Assembly: GCA_026874595.1 (NCBI GenBank)
Contig: CM049312.1
Span: forward strand, 78,407,429-78,471,428
Source: Sipunculus nudus
Taxonomy: Eukaryota > Annelida > Sipuncula > Golfingiida > Sipunculidae
Reading direction: 5' to 3'
Length of the DNA: 64,000 nucleotides
In this document: piece by piece, positions 40,951 to 53,729 of the stretch
Numbering within the stretch: position 1 is the stretch's first letter
Layout of the letters: the number at the start of each line of letters is the position of its first letter
The notes under the pieces: generated by a model
What the model saw: the letters and a program-made list of their open reading frames with translations, nothing else
What the model was told of the DNA's origin: nothing
Database searches by the model: none
Made by a program: the position numbers and the translations under genes

Positions 40951-42484
40951 ATCGGTTGATTGACCATCCGTGAATTCTCGGTCCCTTGCACCGTCAGTGA
41001 CGTCAGTAAGCAATTTTGAGTCATTCATATGGGGGCTTGTAGCTGACAACCCATTTTTTTATAACGCCGGGTTTATAGGCTAGAAAGCGCATAAGTATTA
41101 AAAATGTGTCACTATAGAGAAATAAGCTGCTGCTTCTATGCTATGAACGTGGCCTCCGTGATTTGAGATCGTTCGAAATAGCCTACGCTCCGAAAATTTG
41201 CATTTTCTGTAAGACCTCATTAATGCACGGTAACCAGTTGGCAATATTCGGAGCGAGTGTCGTCACGGGCTACATTCACGTGACGTCACGGCTATTCTGA
41301 GAGAATTTCCTCAAGGCCGCTACGTGGGGGTCCTGGTTATGCACCGGACGTACATCGCATCACGCACTACGCGGCAAAGAAGTGCTAAAGTATTACGAAG
41401 ATCATGACAAGTTCCTGCATAGTTAAACTACTGTTTATTTGTGCATGTGAATATAATTATAAGATAAAATCGTGTAATGAACCAGTAATGTGGTACGTGA
41501 CATGTCTTGATATAACAAAATATAAACAAAAACAGGTGACAATTGAGCGATGATCTGAGATGCTGTCGATTTCATGGTTCATAATACATGTCCCTTTCCG
41601 ATGAAGAGCTGCGTGGTGAAGTGAAAAAGGATTCATGCATAAAAATACCAAATACGACCTTTGTGTGATATATTTCCTACTGCCACTCAAGCTGAGCGTG
41701 CGCTCAGCCATGTTGTTTACGATAGGCGAGACTTATTGTCAGTTAACCGAGACCGATAAAGTAGTCCGACGACCCGTGCTTGGTGTCAGAGAGGTCTTTG
41801 CCGTAAGGTCAAAGGTCGATTGTAGGGAACGCTCGGGCGAATCAATGCCATGACGTATCGTCACTGTAACCGTGGTTACCAATTCGGGTCCTTATGTACT
41901 CCTTTTTCTTCTGTCACCTTAACCAGCTCGCTAGTAGAAGTAAAAGCGATGATTAAAGCAACGTTTGGTGATCTTTAACTTAAAATTTAAACGCAAATTT
42001 GGCGGCAACACGTGGTGATCATACATTTTTAGGAGGTTACTGTTATTTAAATTACAATGGCGGTAAATAATATTATCACAAGGAGTATTATCATAAGGGC
42101 GATTTCAAATTCAATACCGGCGGTACACAGATGTATATCTTGTGTAATAGAAACCTTGTATAATTATAATCCAGAGGCTAAGATATTTGTTAATAATAGT
42201 AAAACTCCCATTGAATTCAAACAAAATTCCACCTGAATACGCGATTGCTTTCCGCGTCTTCAAAAAATATTTTCTTACATATCGGTATTAAAGATTTACC
42301 GAAGAAGTAAAGCTGACTGACAGTGTTTATCATTGCCTTTCATTTAACTGGTCTTTCTTTGAACGTTAACAGGAATACGGAATCGGTTAAGCGTGATACG
42401 TGGCAGGCCTACTAAAAGGGCTATGTTTAATTCTGTCATACATGTCATCTAGGGTTTGTGCAGTTCCCTTATTTTCAGAACCAG

Positions 42485-42556
42485 TCTAATAAGACCACCT
42501 GTCTATTACGACCACTTGAGCCAAGTCCCTTGGGTGGTCGCATAAGACAGGCTCGA
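42485..42556. repeat. GACCACCTG-type repeat, second site
   Basis: TAAGACCACCTGTCTATTAC and GACCACTTGAGCC face an inverted GGGTGGTCGCATAAGACAGG, forming a compact inverted-repeat structure just before a TA microsatellite. Confidence 0.55.
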
Positions 42557-42559
42557 GAC

Positions 42560-42617
<58 letters not shown>
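42560..42617. repeat. (TA)n microsatellite
   Basis: TA run of about 58 bp with one G interruption, immediately before duplicated unit copy 0. Confidence 0.97.
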
Positions 42618-42619
<2 letters not shown>

Positions 42620-42739
42620 CTTTAACAAAATTCCCTACCAATATTTTCTCTTGCATTTGTTCTTATAGCTATCAATATCATCTTCACAATAGTAGACCCT
42701 GCAGCGGTATATATCACATCGCAGTAATTCCCTGAACTA

Positions 42740-45000
42740 TTAAATTAATCAATAACAATAAAAGTCGGGCACAGAGGTCCCCGAGAGGCTTATACGAAGT
42801 GTCATACCTGACAGCCTGTATCCAACCAGGAACGGTCCGCAGAGCTGTAGGACGTCTGAGTAATCAAGATCCAAAGATTTTGAATATTTTATTTATACCT
42901 AAGGGACACCGTAAACTCTATGGCACGTCTTAGGTGGACCTATAAAAATGTAACATGATGAATTTTGATATTCACAACTAGTGTAAGATGATAATATTAA
43001 CTCAAGAGAATGTGATATTGAAGTGGAGCATTTATACAATTCAAATTTGCTACAATGATGCCACAATAAATAATTCGACTGAATCCCAATCATGTTATGT
43101 GCTGCAAGTCGTCAGATATAGTGGTGTTAACTGCTGTTCTTGCTCCGATCACTTCGACGAAATAAATAATTGTTAAATTTGGTTTTGTTCATGCGCTCAT
43201 AATGAAGTACTGAAACAACCGTCAATGTGTACCTCGTTATCTTGGATGCAATTAACTGTCACCATCTAGTATTAACATGCATATAAAAAGCAGAGGCTTT
43301 GATCCTGAGAACATGCTGTGCCGACTTTCTTTGTTCTAACGTTCATTGTCAAATGAATCCTGTTATTTCAAAACATCTCATCTTTTGAAAATCAATGTCC
43401 ATCAAACAGATATGTTTGGTGTGTGAAGGGACCCTCCCTTTTGCACATAATTCTTTTATGTATGTACTATAACTGTTTTAATAACCAATCCTATGAAGTT
43501 CAACTGTAAAAGTGTTGTTGAAATTAAACAGTTTCATCTCCTTCTTCGAAATGTGTTTCGACATTTATTTCAAAGAGATCGACTTTATTTAGCTGTCCCA
43601 TCCAAAATAAGTATGGAAAGTAAACATCTATGTGTTATTATTCGATCTGATCAATTTTTACCTTGAACTAGTGGAAGAAAGGTACGCCAGTATTAAAGAC
43701 CCGAAAGATATAATCTGCTTAATTATCACCCAAGATGAATATTTGTTCAAATTATTAGACCAATAATTAAATACTCCTGTATTTAATGCGGTTCCGATCC
43801 TTGCCAAACATGCGCTCAGTACAGAGAACATGCACATTATTTTAGTTAATCGGTATAATTAATCAAAGCTCAATATAAATAAAGACTGCCGGAAAGAAAT
43901 GTATAATAATGTATACAAATGTATAATAATGTGTAATAATGTAAATTAATGTATAATAATGTAAAATGTACAAATATGTATGATATAGTATATTTGAATA
44001 ATTTCATATCCCACAACAACGGTAAAAGGTATATACTATTTAAAGTATTTCGTTGAGGGGCCTTGAGTTTGAAGTGACAGAGGCCATTCAGGACCAAGGG
44101 AATTATAAGTACATTCTGTGATTTTCTTGTGCTTGTGTGACAAATAATTTGTCTGCAAGCTCATCTTACATTCCCGGAACGTCCCAGAAATTGAGTGTTC
44201 AGACAAGACTGCATGGTCCCTCAACACGTAAGGCCTGGATTAGAACCAAAAAGTCAGCTCAATTCAAATGGCTTTCCTTAAATTTGGTTATAATATTTAT
44301 AAATTAAACCAATAAATTAGATTTAATCGTATAACCCCATGTATTCGCCTGAAATTTAATCTTCTGATAACTATTTTTTTTTAGCCGAGACTATTGCACA
44401 AATGTGGATTAATACTACTAAATTAATTTACATTGGCGACTGAGCCCGCAGGAAAAGTCAGCTCGGCTTTTCTGGAACCAACCTCGGCTGGCGGGTTGAG
44501 CAAAATGCCGTCTGATCGGAGTCTAGCAAGAATATATCCCTGGCTGTCCCCTGGAACATAATAATCTATCTCATCTGTAAGCTGAAAGTAAAACCAACAT
44601 CCTATGGTCCAGTATTTAAAAGTGAAACATTATATGCACAATTTAACCGTCAGGGTTCTTATAAATACAAATATATAAATTAAAAAGCCTGGTTTGGCTA
44701 ATGATAACCTCACCAGAAAACCATGTAGCGAGATAGTTCCTGATTCAATGAACGAGGACCGACACTGCCGAGGGTTTATTACCGTAACAAACCTCCAGAC
44801 GATCTCTCCCAAGTTGAAGATACGAAATGACTCTGTATGTTCCGATGGGACAAACCTAAGTGGAACAAACTATAATAAAGGAGGTGAAAAGGCACACGTT
44901 GCGTGTTAACACCAATTAAACCTGAAAGAATCACATTACGTCAAAGCATTCTTTCCCCCTAATCAATATGTACTTTGAAAGTTGCTATGGTTGTATTCAT
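42740..45000. repeat. Duplicated unit, copy 0 (partly deleted)
   Basis: Contains, in order, a block with GGGCACAGAGGTCCCCGAGAGG (as at 51270 and 58668) and a block with TATTCACAAC and CAAATTTGCTACAATG (as at 51480-51540 and 58860). Then come GATCCTGAGAACATGC..TTCTAACGTTCATTG (as at 48765-48810), a block ending CCCGGAACGTCCCAG, and the closing block GACCGACACTGCCGAGG..CCAGACGATCTCTCCC..AAGATACGAAATGACT (as at 53420-53520 and 62875-62970). It shares no long identity with the others, so the duplications are old. Confidence 0.75.
44423..44581 (-). CDS. Terminal-exon-like open frame, function unknown
   Basis: Minus strand, preceded by a good acceptor (TTGGTTTTACTTTCAG). The frame is open for 52 codons, starting LTDEIDYYVPGDSQG, through YILARLRSDGILLNPP to SRKAELTFPAGSV, ending TAA. 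There is no initiating Met, so it would be a last exon. I do not find it in the other copies of the duplicated unit. No family recognised. It might belong with the frame at about 46.15-46.28 kb on the same strand, but no linking exon was found. Confidence 0.4.
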   Translation of the reverse strand, partial: LTDEIDYYVPGDSQGYILARLRSDGILLNPPAEVGSRKAELTFPAGSVANVN

Positions 45001-46019
45001 TGGTCATCAGATTATGAACTATATTAAGCCGCCGCTGTTATGCAAATGGTGTTGGCGCTATAGCGTGACAAAAAACAAATAAGCATACGATTATACTTAG
45101 ATACTCTAAACATTCAAAGATCTTCAAGTGACAGCGATCGCGTATAAGGTATAGTTTCAGCTATAGTCCTGAAATATGCATTTAGAGCATAAATACTTTT
45201 TTATCAGGTGACAAAGATTGGTGGCGCAACAAGTAAATTTCAGATATTTTATGCATTTTAGGCACCCGACTTGAAGCGATCACTCTTGTTTTCCTCTGTC
45301 TTGTTGTCGCATCCTGAAAGTCGGAATCTTCTCAGTTAGAGTTTTTTTTTTTGGTTAGATTTATAGTTCTATTATGTTTGTCATACACTGAAATAATGTG
45401 CTTCCTGAAAGCGTTTAATTATATCTGTCAGCATGGAAAACTGTAGGTTAATAACCAAAAATTTCTTGAAATCCCAGTGCAGGTTTCATATTTTCTGATG
45501 AACATTTGATACAATACTCCTATAGTTCCATAAAAATACATGCAATACCTTGGACCATATTTTAAATATTGACAGTGGATAGATTTGTCAGTGTCACGCC
45601 GGTAAAGATGTGAACTTTCAGGTTCTTTTAACTGTCAAATCAACTGGCCTAACTTCTTCATACGTACATTCCAATAAGAGCGAATAAGAATATGACATGT
45701 CTTAACAAAACAAATCACTATATATTAAAGAAAGGAATTACATTCATTCTCTGGAGAGGCGCTCCACTTGCACAAACACTGATGAGAACACAGAAATAAA
45801 CACTGAGTCCGTTAATGACCTATTGCGCACACATGACACCGGGATGTAACACTGTTCGCCTCACTGAGTGGCTCGCGTCGTGTGTACTGTTTATGTATAG
45901 TCCTATAAATCCACAAACTCTCACTGGAGTATACACGTTTGACACAGTTCACGCACCGCACACATTTCTTTCTGGGCGTTGAGTCAATGCCCTTCACAGC
46001 TGATGTCTACTGGAACCAT

Positions 46020-46810
46020 CTAGTTCTAGGTAGCCGAATACGCCTCCACACAACAATATTCAGTACCTCTACAGTAAAGACTTAAATAAAGTCTTCGGAG
46101 TGTTTCTGGTAGCACTCACCACAGGTGAGGCAGATTGACCAATCCGTCGGCAAAAATGAGATACTCGGTCTGAAGTCCTTTACAGAGAAATCACTGTGGC
46201 CTTCCCCAGACACCGACTTTCTACGCTTCTGTACATCATCACTTAGCTGTCTCCACTGTGACACATGCAGACCTGCCCTCAGACTGCGGAAGACATCGCC
46301 AGGCTATACCTCTCTTATCCGCGGGTCGGGCACTTCTCCCGAAAACGTCTTCCTCAGGACTAATACATGCTTGCAGACATCACAACTCCCGCTCGTCTTT
46401 TGACCAATCACTACTCCCATTTACGCGAACGTCGATTTCAGTATGATGTCTAATAAGGATACGCCTCCAGAGACAAAAATTCTTGGAAAAATAAACTAAA
46501 CAGGTGGTATTCTTTTGAAATCTACAACAAACCCTCGTTAATATAGAGACCGCCAAACAGAGACAGCTCCGACGGAATAAAACTGTACCGAAATGACATT
46601 CAATTGAACACGTGTCATCTCTCACTACTAAACTACTTTGAAACTAACATTAAATGAGACACGTGTCTTTTTAAACCAAAGTTCTCACGCTAATATCTAA
46701 ACATGATACTCCATATTAATGTACAATAAATTATCAAAGCAATCATCGGGCTATATTCCTACTAGTATATGCAATACAATACCTAAGTCACAGTATTTGG
46801 TGACATTCAG
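46020..46810 (-). repeat. Large inverted repeat, right arm
   Basis: Reverse-complement partner of 39190-39920. The minus-strand frame from about 46280 to 46150 (LHVSQWRQLSDDVQKRRKSV) corresponds to the frame at 39668-39805. Confidence 0.85.
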
Positions 46811-48574
46811 TTGCTTATGGAGCTGGTCGGGCTATAGCGATTACCATTTTGTCCGGCCCGGAAACATGCTACTTTTCTTCAGTTGTTGTACATAAGTGCC
46901 AATAGCATTCAGGTAGACGTGCAAAGACCAGTAATCAACGCAACAGTCAGCAAAGCGACGTCATTATGTCATTAGCTAATAAATCGATCATAGGCAGAAA
47001 AAGCATATTACAAGCGTATTATCGTATTTGTAAAATGCAAATTTGGACGCGTGCTATCCAGATGAAACAATTAATAATGCTTGTTTTTTGAGGACATCAG
47101 GTTTTAAATATGAACCCCTTTAAAGATCATTCTCGACATGTAGTGAGAATTAAACATACTTATCAAATGTGTTTCATTTTATTTCACTTCGCTAGAAAAC
47201 ATGTATATGACATATTTGTCGTGACTTTGAAACTTGTATGCTAAAAACAGAACCGGGTGTAAGACAGGATTATCGGCATTTACCATAAACTTTGCCATTT
47301 TGAACGGCTATTTCGTCCATTTCAAACTGGGTTAGTATGTGCTTGGAAAACCAACGCACTCGTTGGGGGCTCTTTAAATGCTTTTAATCTTCTGCTTCAC
47401 CTTTTCTGGACATATTCATCTGTAGCAGTATAATAAAAAATAAAATTGATAATAATAATGATAATAAAAGTAATGATTAACAAAGAAAATATTTTTATAA
47501 GTTGCTCCCATAAAGATGTATAATGGTGTGTATTTATATTCACAACTCATACAAGAAGAACATAAACGATACATACAAAATATTGAAATGGGGCATAAAT
47601 AAAATGTAAATTTGATACAATGACTCAAAAAAAATTAGAAATTATATTCCTATATATACGGATCATATTTTGTGCGCCAGGTCTTCAGAATAAATGTTGC
47701 GAATTGCTTTTCATGCTTCAATCACAAGAACTAAATAGAACTGGATTTGGTTATGCACAATTTCAAGAACTGTAGCACATTTTTATGCAAGGTGGCCAAA
47801 TGTCACATATTTATGATCTGTGAATGAAAAAAAAAACAAGATGAAACAAAAGAAGGCAACCACTCACTCCTCATCATATGGAAACAGTGAGCATATTCTT
47901 CATTGAATTCTGCAAAAACCACGCCCTCGAGCCGTTCTCACACATCCCTCGTGTCGATTACCGTTTCGCCAACCTCATTCAACATACGGTATTCAGTACC
48001 ATATTCCATAAGTTATTCGATTCATTTTTCATCATACGCGTAGTCTGCAGTTATTTCCAATACTATTCCTCCTGTTGTGTATGCATTGCGTAAATGGTAT
48101 TCGACACGCATATTCTTCATGCGTGTTACCGTTGCGCTGGTGCGAAAATAAAGAATGAGTTCGGTATCATAACCACCTCCAGATCGGGCTCATCGATGCA
48201 AAACGGACCTGTTGAAGTGTGAACTGAACATGTATTTGGTGAAAAAAGAAATGCATTTGGTACCGTATTCAGTGTATACGTAGTATGAATCAGCTCAAAC
48301 TATCCTGAAATGTAAAACTGAAATATATAATTATCCTCAATTCAGTTCATCTATTGACCGTATGTGAAATGCACGATCAATTTTTAGTTTAATGCTACAC
48401 TACTTTGGTAATTCATATAAGAGAATGAAGCTTGGCTTAACCGCCATCATATATCAGACCTTGGCCTCAATAACCATAGTTGCAGCCAATATACAAAATG
48501 ACCTTGGATTAAAGTAAACATCCCACGGCGTTATCCTGCCAACTACGCTTCATTGAGCGGACCGATAAATCATA

Positions 48575-48636
48575 AGGGGCGACAGTTTTATCTGGGGACC
48601 TGTTCTATTGAATGTGTCCTGGTGGTTCTGCCTTTA
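48575..48636 (-). pseudogene. Remnant of the membrane-protein ORF tail
   Basis: Minus strand gives RTTRTHSIEQVPR followed by a stop, against RTTRTHSILQVPRK in the intact frame at 59447-59851. Homology fades immediately upstream, so only the C-terminal end survives in this copy. Confidence 0.65.
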
Positions 48637-49664
48637 GTAAATTATGTCAGCCATTGTCTAAGCCATTGTTGGTAATCCCACCAAACTGACCGCCGTCATC
48701 ATTCCGAGGCCGCCATCTCTAAAAACCTAGTGTTTAAAAACAGGTATAAAAAAATCGGACGCCCTGATCCTGAGAGATAAGCAATTCTGTGTTTCTATTC
48801 TAATGTTCATTGCCAAGTTATTATCGCTAAACGTTAAATATTATTTTGACCTGTAAAGCCTCCTATTTGCAGAGAATTCATTTTTGTATTGAATATATAT
48901 ACTTGAATAACAAATCTGTTGCAATCCAATAGTTAAAATGTTTGTTGACAGAAAACATGACTTGAACTTATTCATCCATAGGAAATATTACTTCCAGAAA
49001 AATTGACTATGCATCATTGTCCCGTTCAAAATATAGAATCATATTTGGAAAAGGAATATCCGTATTTTATTATTTGATTGAATCGATTTATACCTTTTAC
49101 CAGTGGAAGAAAAATACAACAGATGTAGACCGGAAAGATTAAATCCAGGAAATGATTTCACTCCGTAACATATTTTATCAAATTATCTAACGGATTCAGG
49201 GAGAACTATGCGAGACCCGAACAGAGGATGGAACGACCACAAAATTTTAGTTAATAAGTGCAGTAATATTTGAGCACTGTCTTGGAAGAGAATAACACTA
49301 CCTTACTTCGTTTCGGTATTTATTGATAAACTCCTTCATATATAATGGCCAGCTTCGGCAGATGCATGCCACTTGACTCTGGTTATTTGCTTGTTGTCTC
49401 AGACCTCTCAGTGTTTGCTGACTCATCATATTAATAAACCTGGTTAATGTGAATATAAGTCTAGTCTAAGGTTTGTCTGGGATGATGCTTTTATGAGAAG
49501 TATCCTTTGCTTCAGATACTGGATGCTATGATAACCTGATCATAGCCTTGGATGTTGAATTAATCAGCGCGAGTGTTTCCTGTATATTTTGATAAATTCC
49601 AGGTCCCGGGGCAAATATATACCTGGAACAATGGTAATAAAAAGTTTACAATAAAGTACGTCTT

Positions 49665-49669
<5 letters not shown>

Positions 49670-49721
<52 letters not shown>
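49670..49721. repeat. (TA)n microsatellite
   Basis: TA run of about 52 bp, at the site equivalent to the run at 60908-60970 in unit copy 3. Confidence 0.97.
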
Positions 49722-49725
<4 letters not shown>

Positions 49726-51169
49726 GGGGACAACATGGTCCTCTCATTCAATATATGGCCATACAGTTCTTAGAATGTTAATTCTTTGTAGTTACAACAA
49801 TGATGCTTCATATAACAGTAATCGTATCAGTCTATCAGGTGTTGGTTCACCCATTTTCCTCTAACCTGATATGCCTTGTTTTTTCCTTGATCTTGTTGTC
49901 CGATTTTTTTGTCTTTGAACAAATGTTCTGCATTTAAAGCAAGGACAAATGTTTTCATGTCTCGCTGTCGATATACAAAGGAAATGAACTCTGTCAGTCT
50001 TTTTTTTTTTGTCTTTTTTTTTTTTAGAATTGTGAGCGAGTGCTCAGGTAACTGCGAGTGCAGTTTCTCCTGTATTAGACCTATATGTATCGGGGACTTT
50101 CAGTTGGACGTGCCAGGAACATTTATGCACCAACCAGCTATAGGCATCATGCTCTATATGTCAAGTGTTAACAAATAAATCAAGCAGGGTTCCTTCTGAC
50201 AGTAATCATGGCAGTCAGCAATACCATCTTGTTACATGTGCAATATTGCAGATTATCGATATATTTTGACATGTACGTTGCAAAATCAAGCTATAAATTA
50301 TTCTTCTCTATTAGAAATGGGAGATTTTACATGTAAAAACGAGTCCTTTTAAAATGTTTTAAATCCCCTATTTTCCGAAAGCTTTGGGGACAAGCATTTT
50401 ATTCGGAAATCAGTCCTTAATAGACGATAAGGACATATAACAAATAATACATTTTGGAGACCTTGATTTGTAACATCCGTCTAACCTGTCTGTAGTAAAT
50501 TCCTTTTTTCAACAAATTCACCGCAGAGGAAGGTCACATAACATCCCGTTGGTGTCGGCCAATTAGATTCTTTCATGGCCCACAGGCGGCGCCAATGCAT
50601 TACACTTGTAGGGAAAGGCAGGGGAAAGGTTTTTTGAAGGGTGATTAATCTGTATAAGTCTTAGTAGACGACATGACTGTTCTTCAATATGAATTGTCCA
50701 TTGGAATGACAAGGTTTGCATGCTTTGACAGCACTCTTAAACCAACTGGGGCACAAGAGGTATAGGAGTTGGATCTCACTGATTCTCACGCGAGTAAACT
50801 ACTCGGTTTTTTAGGTTGAACTACCAGACAAGCCGATCGACGATCTGTGCCTGCTCGTTTACAAGTGATATAAGATTGATAACGAAAAGCGCTCTTTGCC
50901 CCGTTGACAAAACGAGCCCAAAACTGATTAATAAGGGCTCCCATTAGGCTTACAAATTGCGTGCAGGCCTTTCGAATACAAATGACAAATCCTCATTTGA
51001 AATATTTATTTTCTTGAAAAATAATTTGGTAAAAAAGAATAAATCATTGGTTCTTCTTTAAGAAATGGGGAAAAGCGAATTAAAAAAAAAAACAAAAAAC
51101 GAACAAACACATTGTATTGGGTTGGTTCTGATATCTGCAAAAATACTTTCAAAATAGTTAATATCGCAA

Positions 51170-51171
<2 letters not shown>

Positions 51172-51228
<57 letters not shown>
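51172..51228. repeat. (TA)n microsatellite
   Basis: TA run of about 57 bp directly before the GGGCACAGAG block. The equivalent site in copy 3 (58612-58622) has only GGGGTATATAC. Confidence 0.97.
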
Positions 51229-51231
<3 letters not shown>

Positions 51232-51969
51232 TCCCCGGATTAATAAATTGGTCAGTTGCCGTATAAGTGGGGCACAGAGACCTCCGAGAGGTTTATACAA
51301 CGTCAAATTTATGACAGCAAGTATTCAAGCGGGAAGGATCCGCCATGCTGTGGGATCTCTGACTGATCATGTTTCCAGGTTATTACATATATCACTCATA
51401 ACCACGGGGACTCCATAATCTCTGTGGTAACATTGCACCCATAAAACATGGTGTTTATTGATAATCACAAATCACCTAAGAAAAACAGAGAACATTTTAT
51501 AGCATTAGTGCATTTATAATATTCAAATTTACTACAATGGATCGTTACACCAAAATATTCCACAAAATCATACTCTTTTTTTATCTATCAGTCATTTGCA
51601 CGAAATCTTTATAATAATGCTGCTAATAACTGAAATGATCTAATCGAAATTAATTTGTGATAATTATGGAAGTCGTCATAAGTACAATTGTATAGTTAAT
51701 ACCATGTGTGGACGCCCTGCTCATTCACCCAGAAACTTGGTACTCTGAGTGAAGCTAAGGCCCCCTGGCCAAGTGCAATGTGTACATAGCACTTGCACTA
51801 AACACCAGGCACTGGCCATTTGTATGCTTTCTGTGTCATATTCTCTGTCACTGTCCACTTAATAAAAAATCAACCCAAACTGAAATATTATGGTTAGGCA
51901 TAGCGTACCTGTTCAAAGATTCTGAAAGTGGCTTGTCCTAGAGAATGTTTGTACCTGAATGCGGCAGCT

Positions 51970-52052
51970 ATTACCTCCATATAATGTACACCTCTATAAA
52001 GTGGGCAGTTTGGCCCAGTCCCAAGAATGTCCTCTTTATAGAGGTTCGACTG
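51970..52052. mobile_element. Tigger-like terminal fragment
   Basis: On the minus strand it begins CAGTCGAACCTCTATAAAGA and continues GGACATTCTTGGGACTGGGC, the style of a pogo/Tigger-related inverted end. The TA lies at 52053-52054. A partial inner repeat CACCTCTATAAAGTGGG lies at 51989-52005. No transposase is present; it seems to be a solo end or a short MITE inside copy 2. Confidence 0.6.
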
Positions 52053-53729
52053 TATGTATCACTCAGGTCAGCAACACATGCTGTTGACCGAAAATGAAAT
52101 TCATAGGTGTCAGCTACTGTATATTTTAGTGGTCTGCGGGCATACAAAGAGAACTGTAGTCTGGAACAGTTTTCACCTTGCCATGTTAAATTATTGGTGT
52201 CACGCAGACTGCCACAATGTAGCGCAGCAACCAACTTTGATAAGGGGTCTTCTGTATTGGGAAGAAGACGAACGCACGCGACATGCCAGATGAACCTACA
52301 GAAGAGACGTTTGTTCTGATTTTAGTTGGCATTTTATATTCAAGAGGGGCTGTATTAACATATTTTTCTACGTGATTTCGTGAATGAGACCAATCTGTAC
52401 GATGCCGAAAGACGATATTTTAATACAGCTCTGGCTGTACTTCCTGAGCAAATCTCTGTTTTGCTCTGCACCACATATATAATTTGAATTTTAATATATC
52501 ACTGAATTATTATTATATAATAGTTGGTATAAAAATGTATCAAGATTAAAGAAAAAAAGGAATACCATAGTCTAGAAGTTCCAATACTTCATACATAAAT
52601 AAACCCATCTACCGATCAACACAACTAATACTGAAAATAAACACAACATTATTTAATTTCATTAATTACATTCTCCTTACTATATCGAATTATCCAATGA
52701 GGCTCCCATGTATTAAAACCTGACCTTGTAAATACATTTGTGTCAACATGGCTCCCTGAGGCTACGGAACAAAAAAAGTGTTTCATCCAAAATTTACGCT
52801 CCCATATTCCGGGTATCAAATTGTTTGGCGAATGAACACCAAATGTATAGTATTAAATCAGTAATCTGTCTTCCCGGGATAGTGACGCTCAATAGTTGTC
52901 ACGCAATCTCTCTTTGAACAGCATTTGAAATGCCCTTTTTTAGACCTTAAAAAGTCAGGAACAATGAAAGGTGAGTTTTAGGGTGGTGATTTTCAGTAAA
53001 TTCTGAGAGATTTGACATTATTATGCAAAGAGACCATCGCATCGGCTTCTGTTAGAAAATACAGGCACTGCTACCTATCGTATTTTGGATGAAACCAATT
53101 GGTTTTCAAATGCAAAATAATATACAGGTAATATGCCAGTATTCCCAATTTTATTCTTTTATCAAACGTACCAAGCATTAGCTCCACTTTATTTTTACAG
53201 AGCGGTCGCCCCTGAATTAAATAAGAGCTCTGAACATCAGTGAGGCGCAATTACACATTGTTCTTTATTTTGCTTTGATTACTGGTAAAATATTAACTGC
53301 CAAATGTCACTGTCAGAGTTCTTATGAATAGAAATTAAAATTAAAGGACAGTGGTTTGGTTGATGATAATTTCCACAGAAAACCCGCCGCTGTGTCAAGA
53401 TAAGTCCTGCCTCAATAAACGAGAACCGACACAGCCAATGGTGTTTTACCGTTACAGGCAGTCCTGTGCTATATTACTTCCAGACGATCTCTCCCCTGTT
53501 GAAGATACGAAATGACTCTGTATGATCCGATGGGACAAACTTAGGTTGAACATACGGCATTAAAGGCGCGAGGTAAACAGTTACACATGGGGCGTGTCAA
53601 CAATAATTACTACAGAAAGAATTATACAAGGTCAAAGAATTGTTTAACCTTCTTACCAATATGTACAAACTTTAACAGTGAATTGGTTCAGGGTATATTC
53701 TAAACATATATATTCCATAGTCGTGAAGT

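Larger units (their letters stand above)
47400..49770. repeat. Duplicated unit, copy 1 (partly deleted)
   Basis: Blocks in order: CTCCCATAAAGATG..TATTCACAACTCA (as at 58843-58876), the membrane-ORF tail remnant near 48.6 kb, GCCCTGATCCTGAGAGATAA..TTCTAATGTTCATTGCC, and GAGCACTGTCTTGGAAG..GTATTTATTGATAAACTCCTTCA (as at 60520-60590). It closes with GGATGTTGAATTAATCAGC and a TA microsatellite (49670-49721), as at 60788-60962. The later third of the unit is missing. Confidence 0.75.
49900..53720. repeat. Duplicated unit, copy 2 (middle deleted)
   Basis: Blocks: AAATAAATCAAGCAGGGTTC, TTCTGACAGTAATCATG (as at 57466-57505), the module matching 57.7-58.5 kb, GGGGCACAGAGACCTCCGAG (as at 58668), TAAAACATGGTGTTTATTGA (as at 58847), and CTGTAGTCTGGAAC..ACGCGACATGCC (as at 61335-61460). 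Then CTGAGAGATTTGACAT.ATT and the closing GACCGACACAGCC..CCAGACGATCTCTCCCC. The membrane ORF and the following 1.5 kb present in copy 3 are missing. Confidence 0.78.

Noticed and set aside
39190-46810. Polinton/Maverick or other large transposon with long inverted ends
   Set aside because: The arms are long and inverted, but no polymerase, integrase or capsid-like frame lies between them and no target-site duplication was found.
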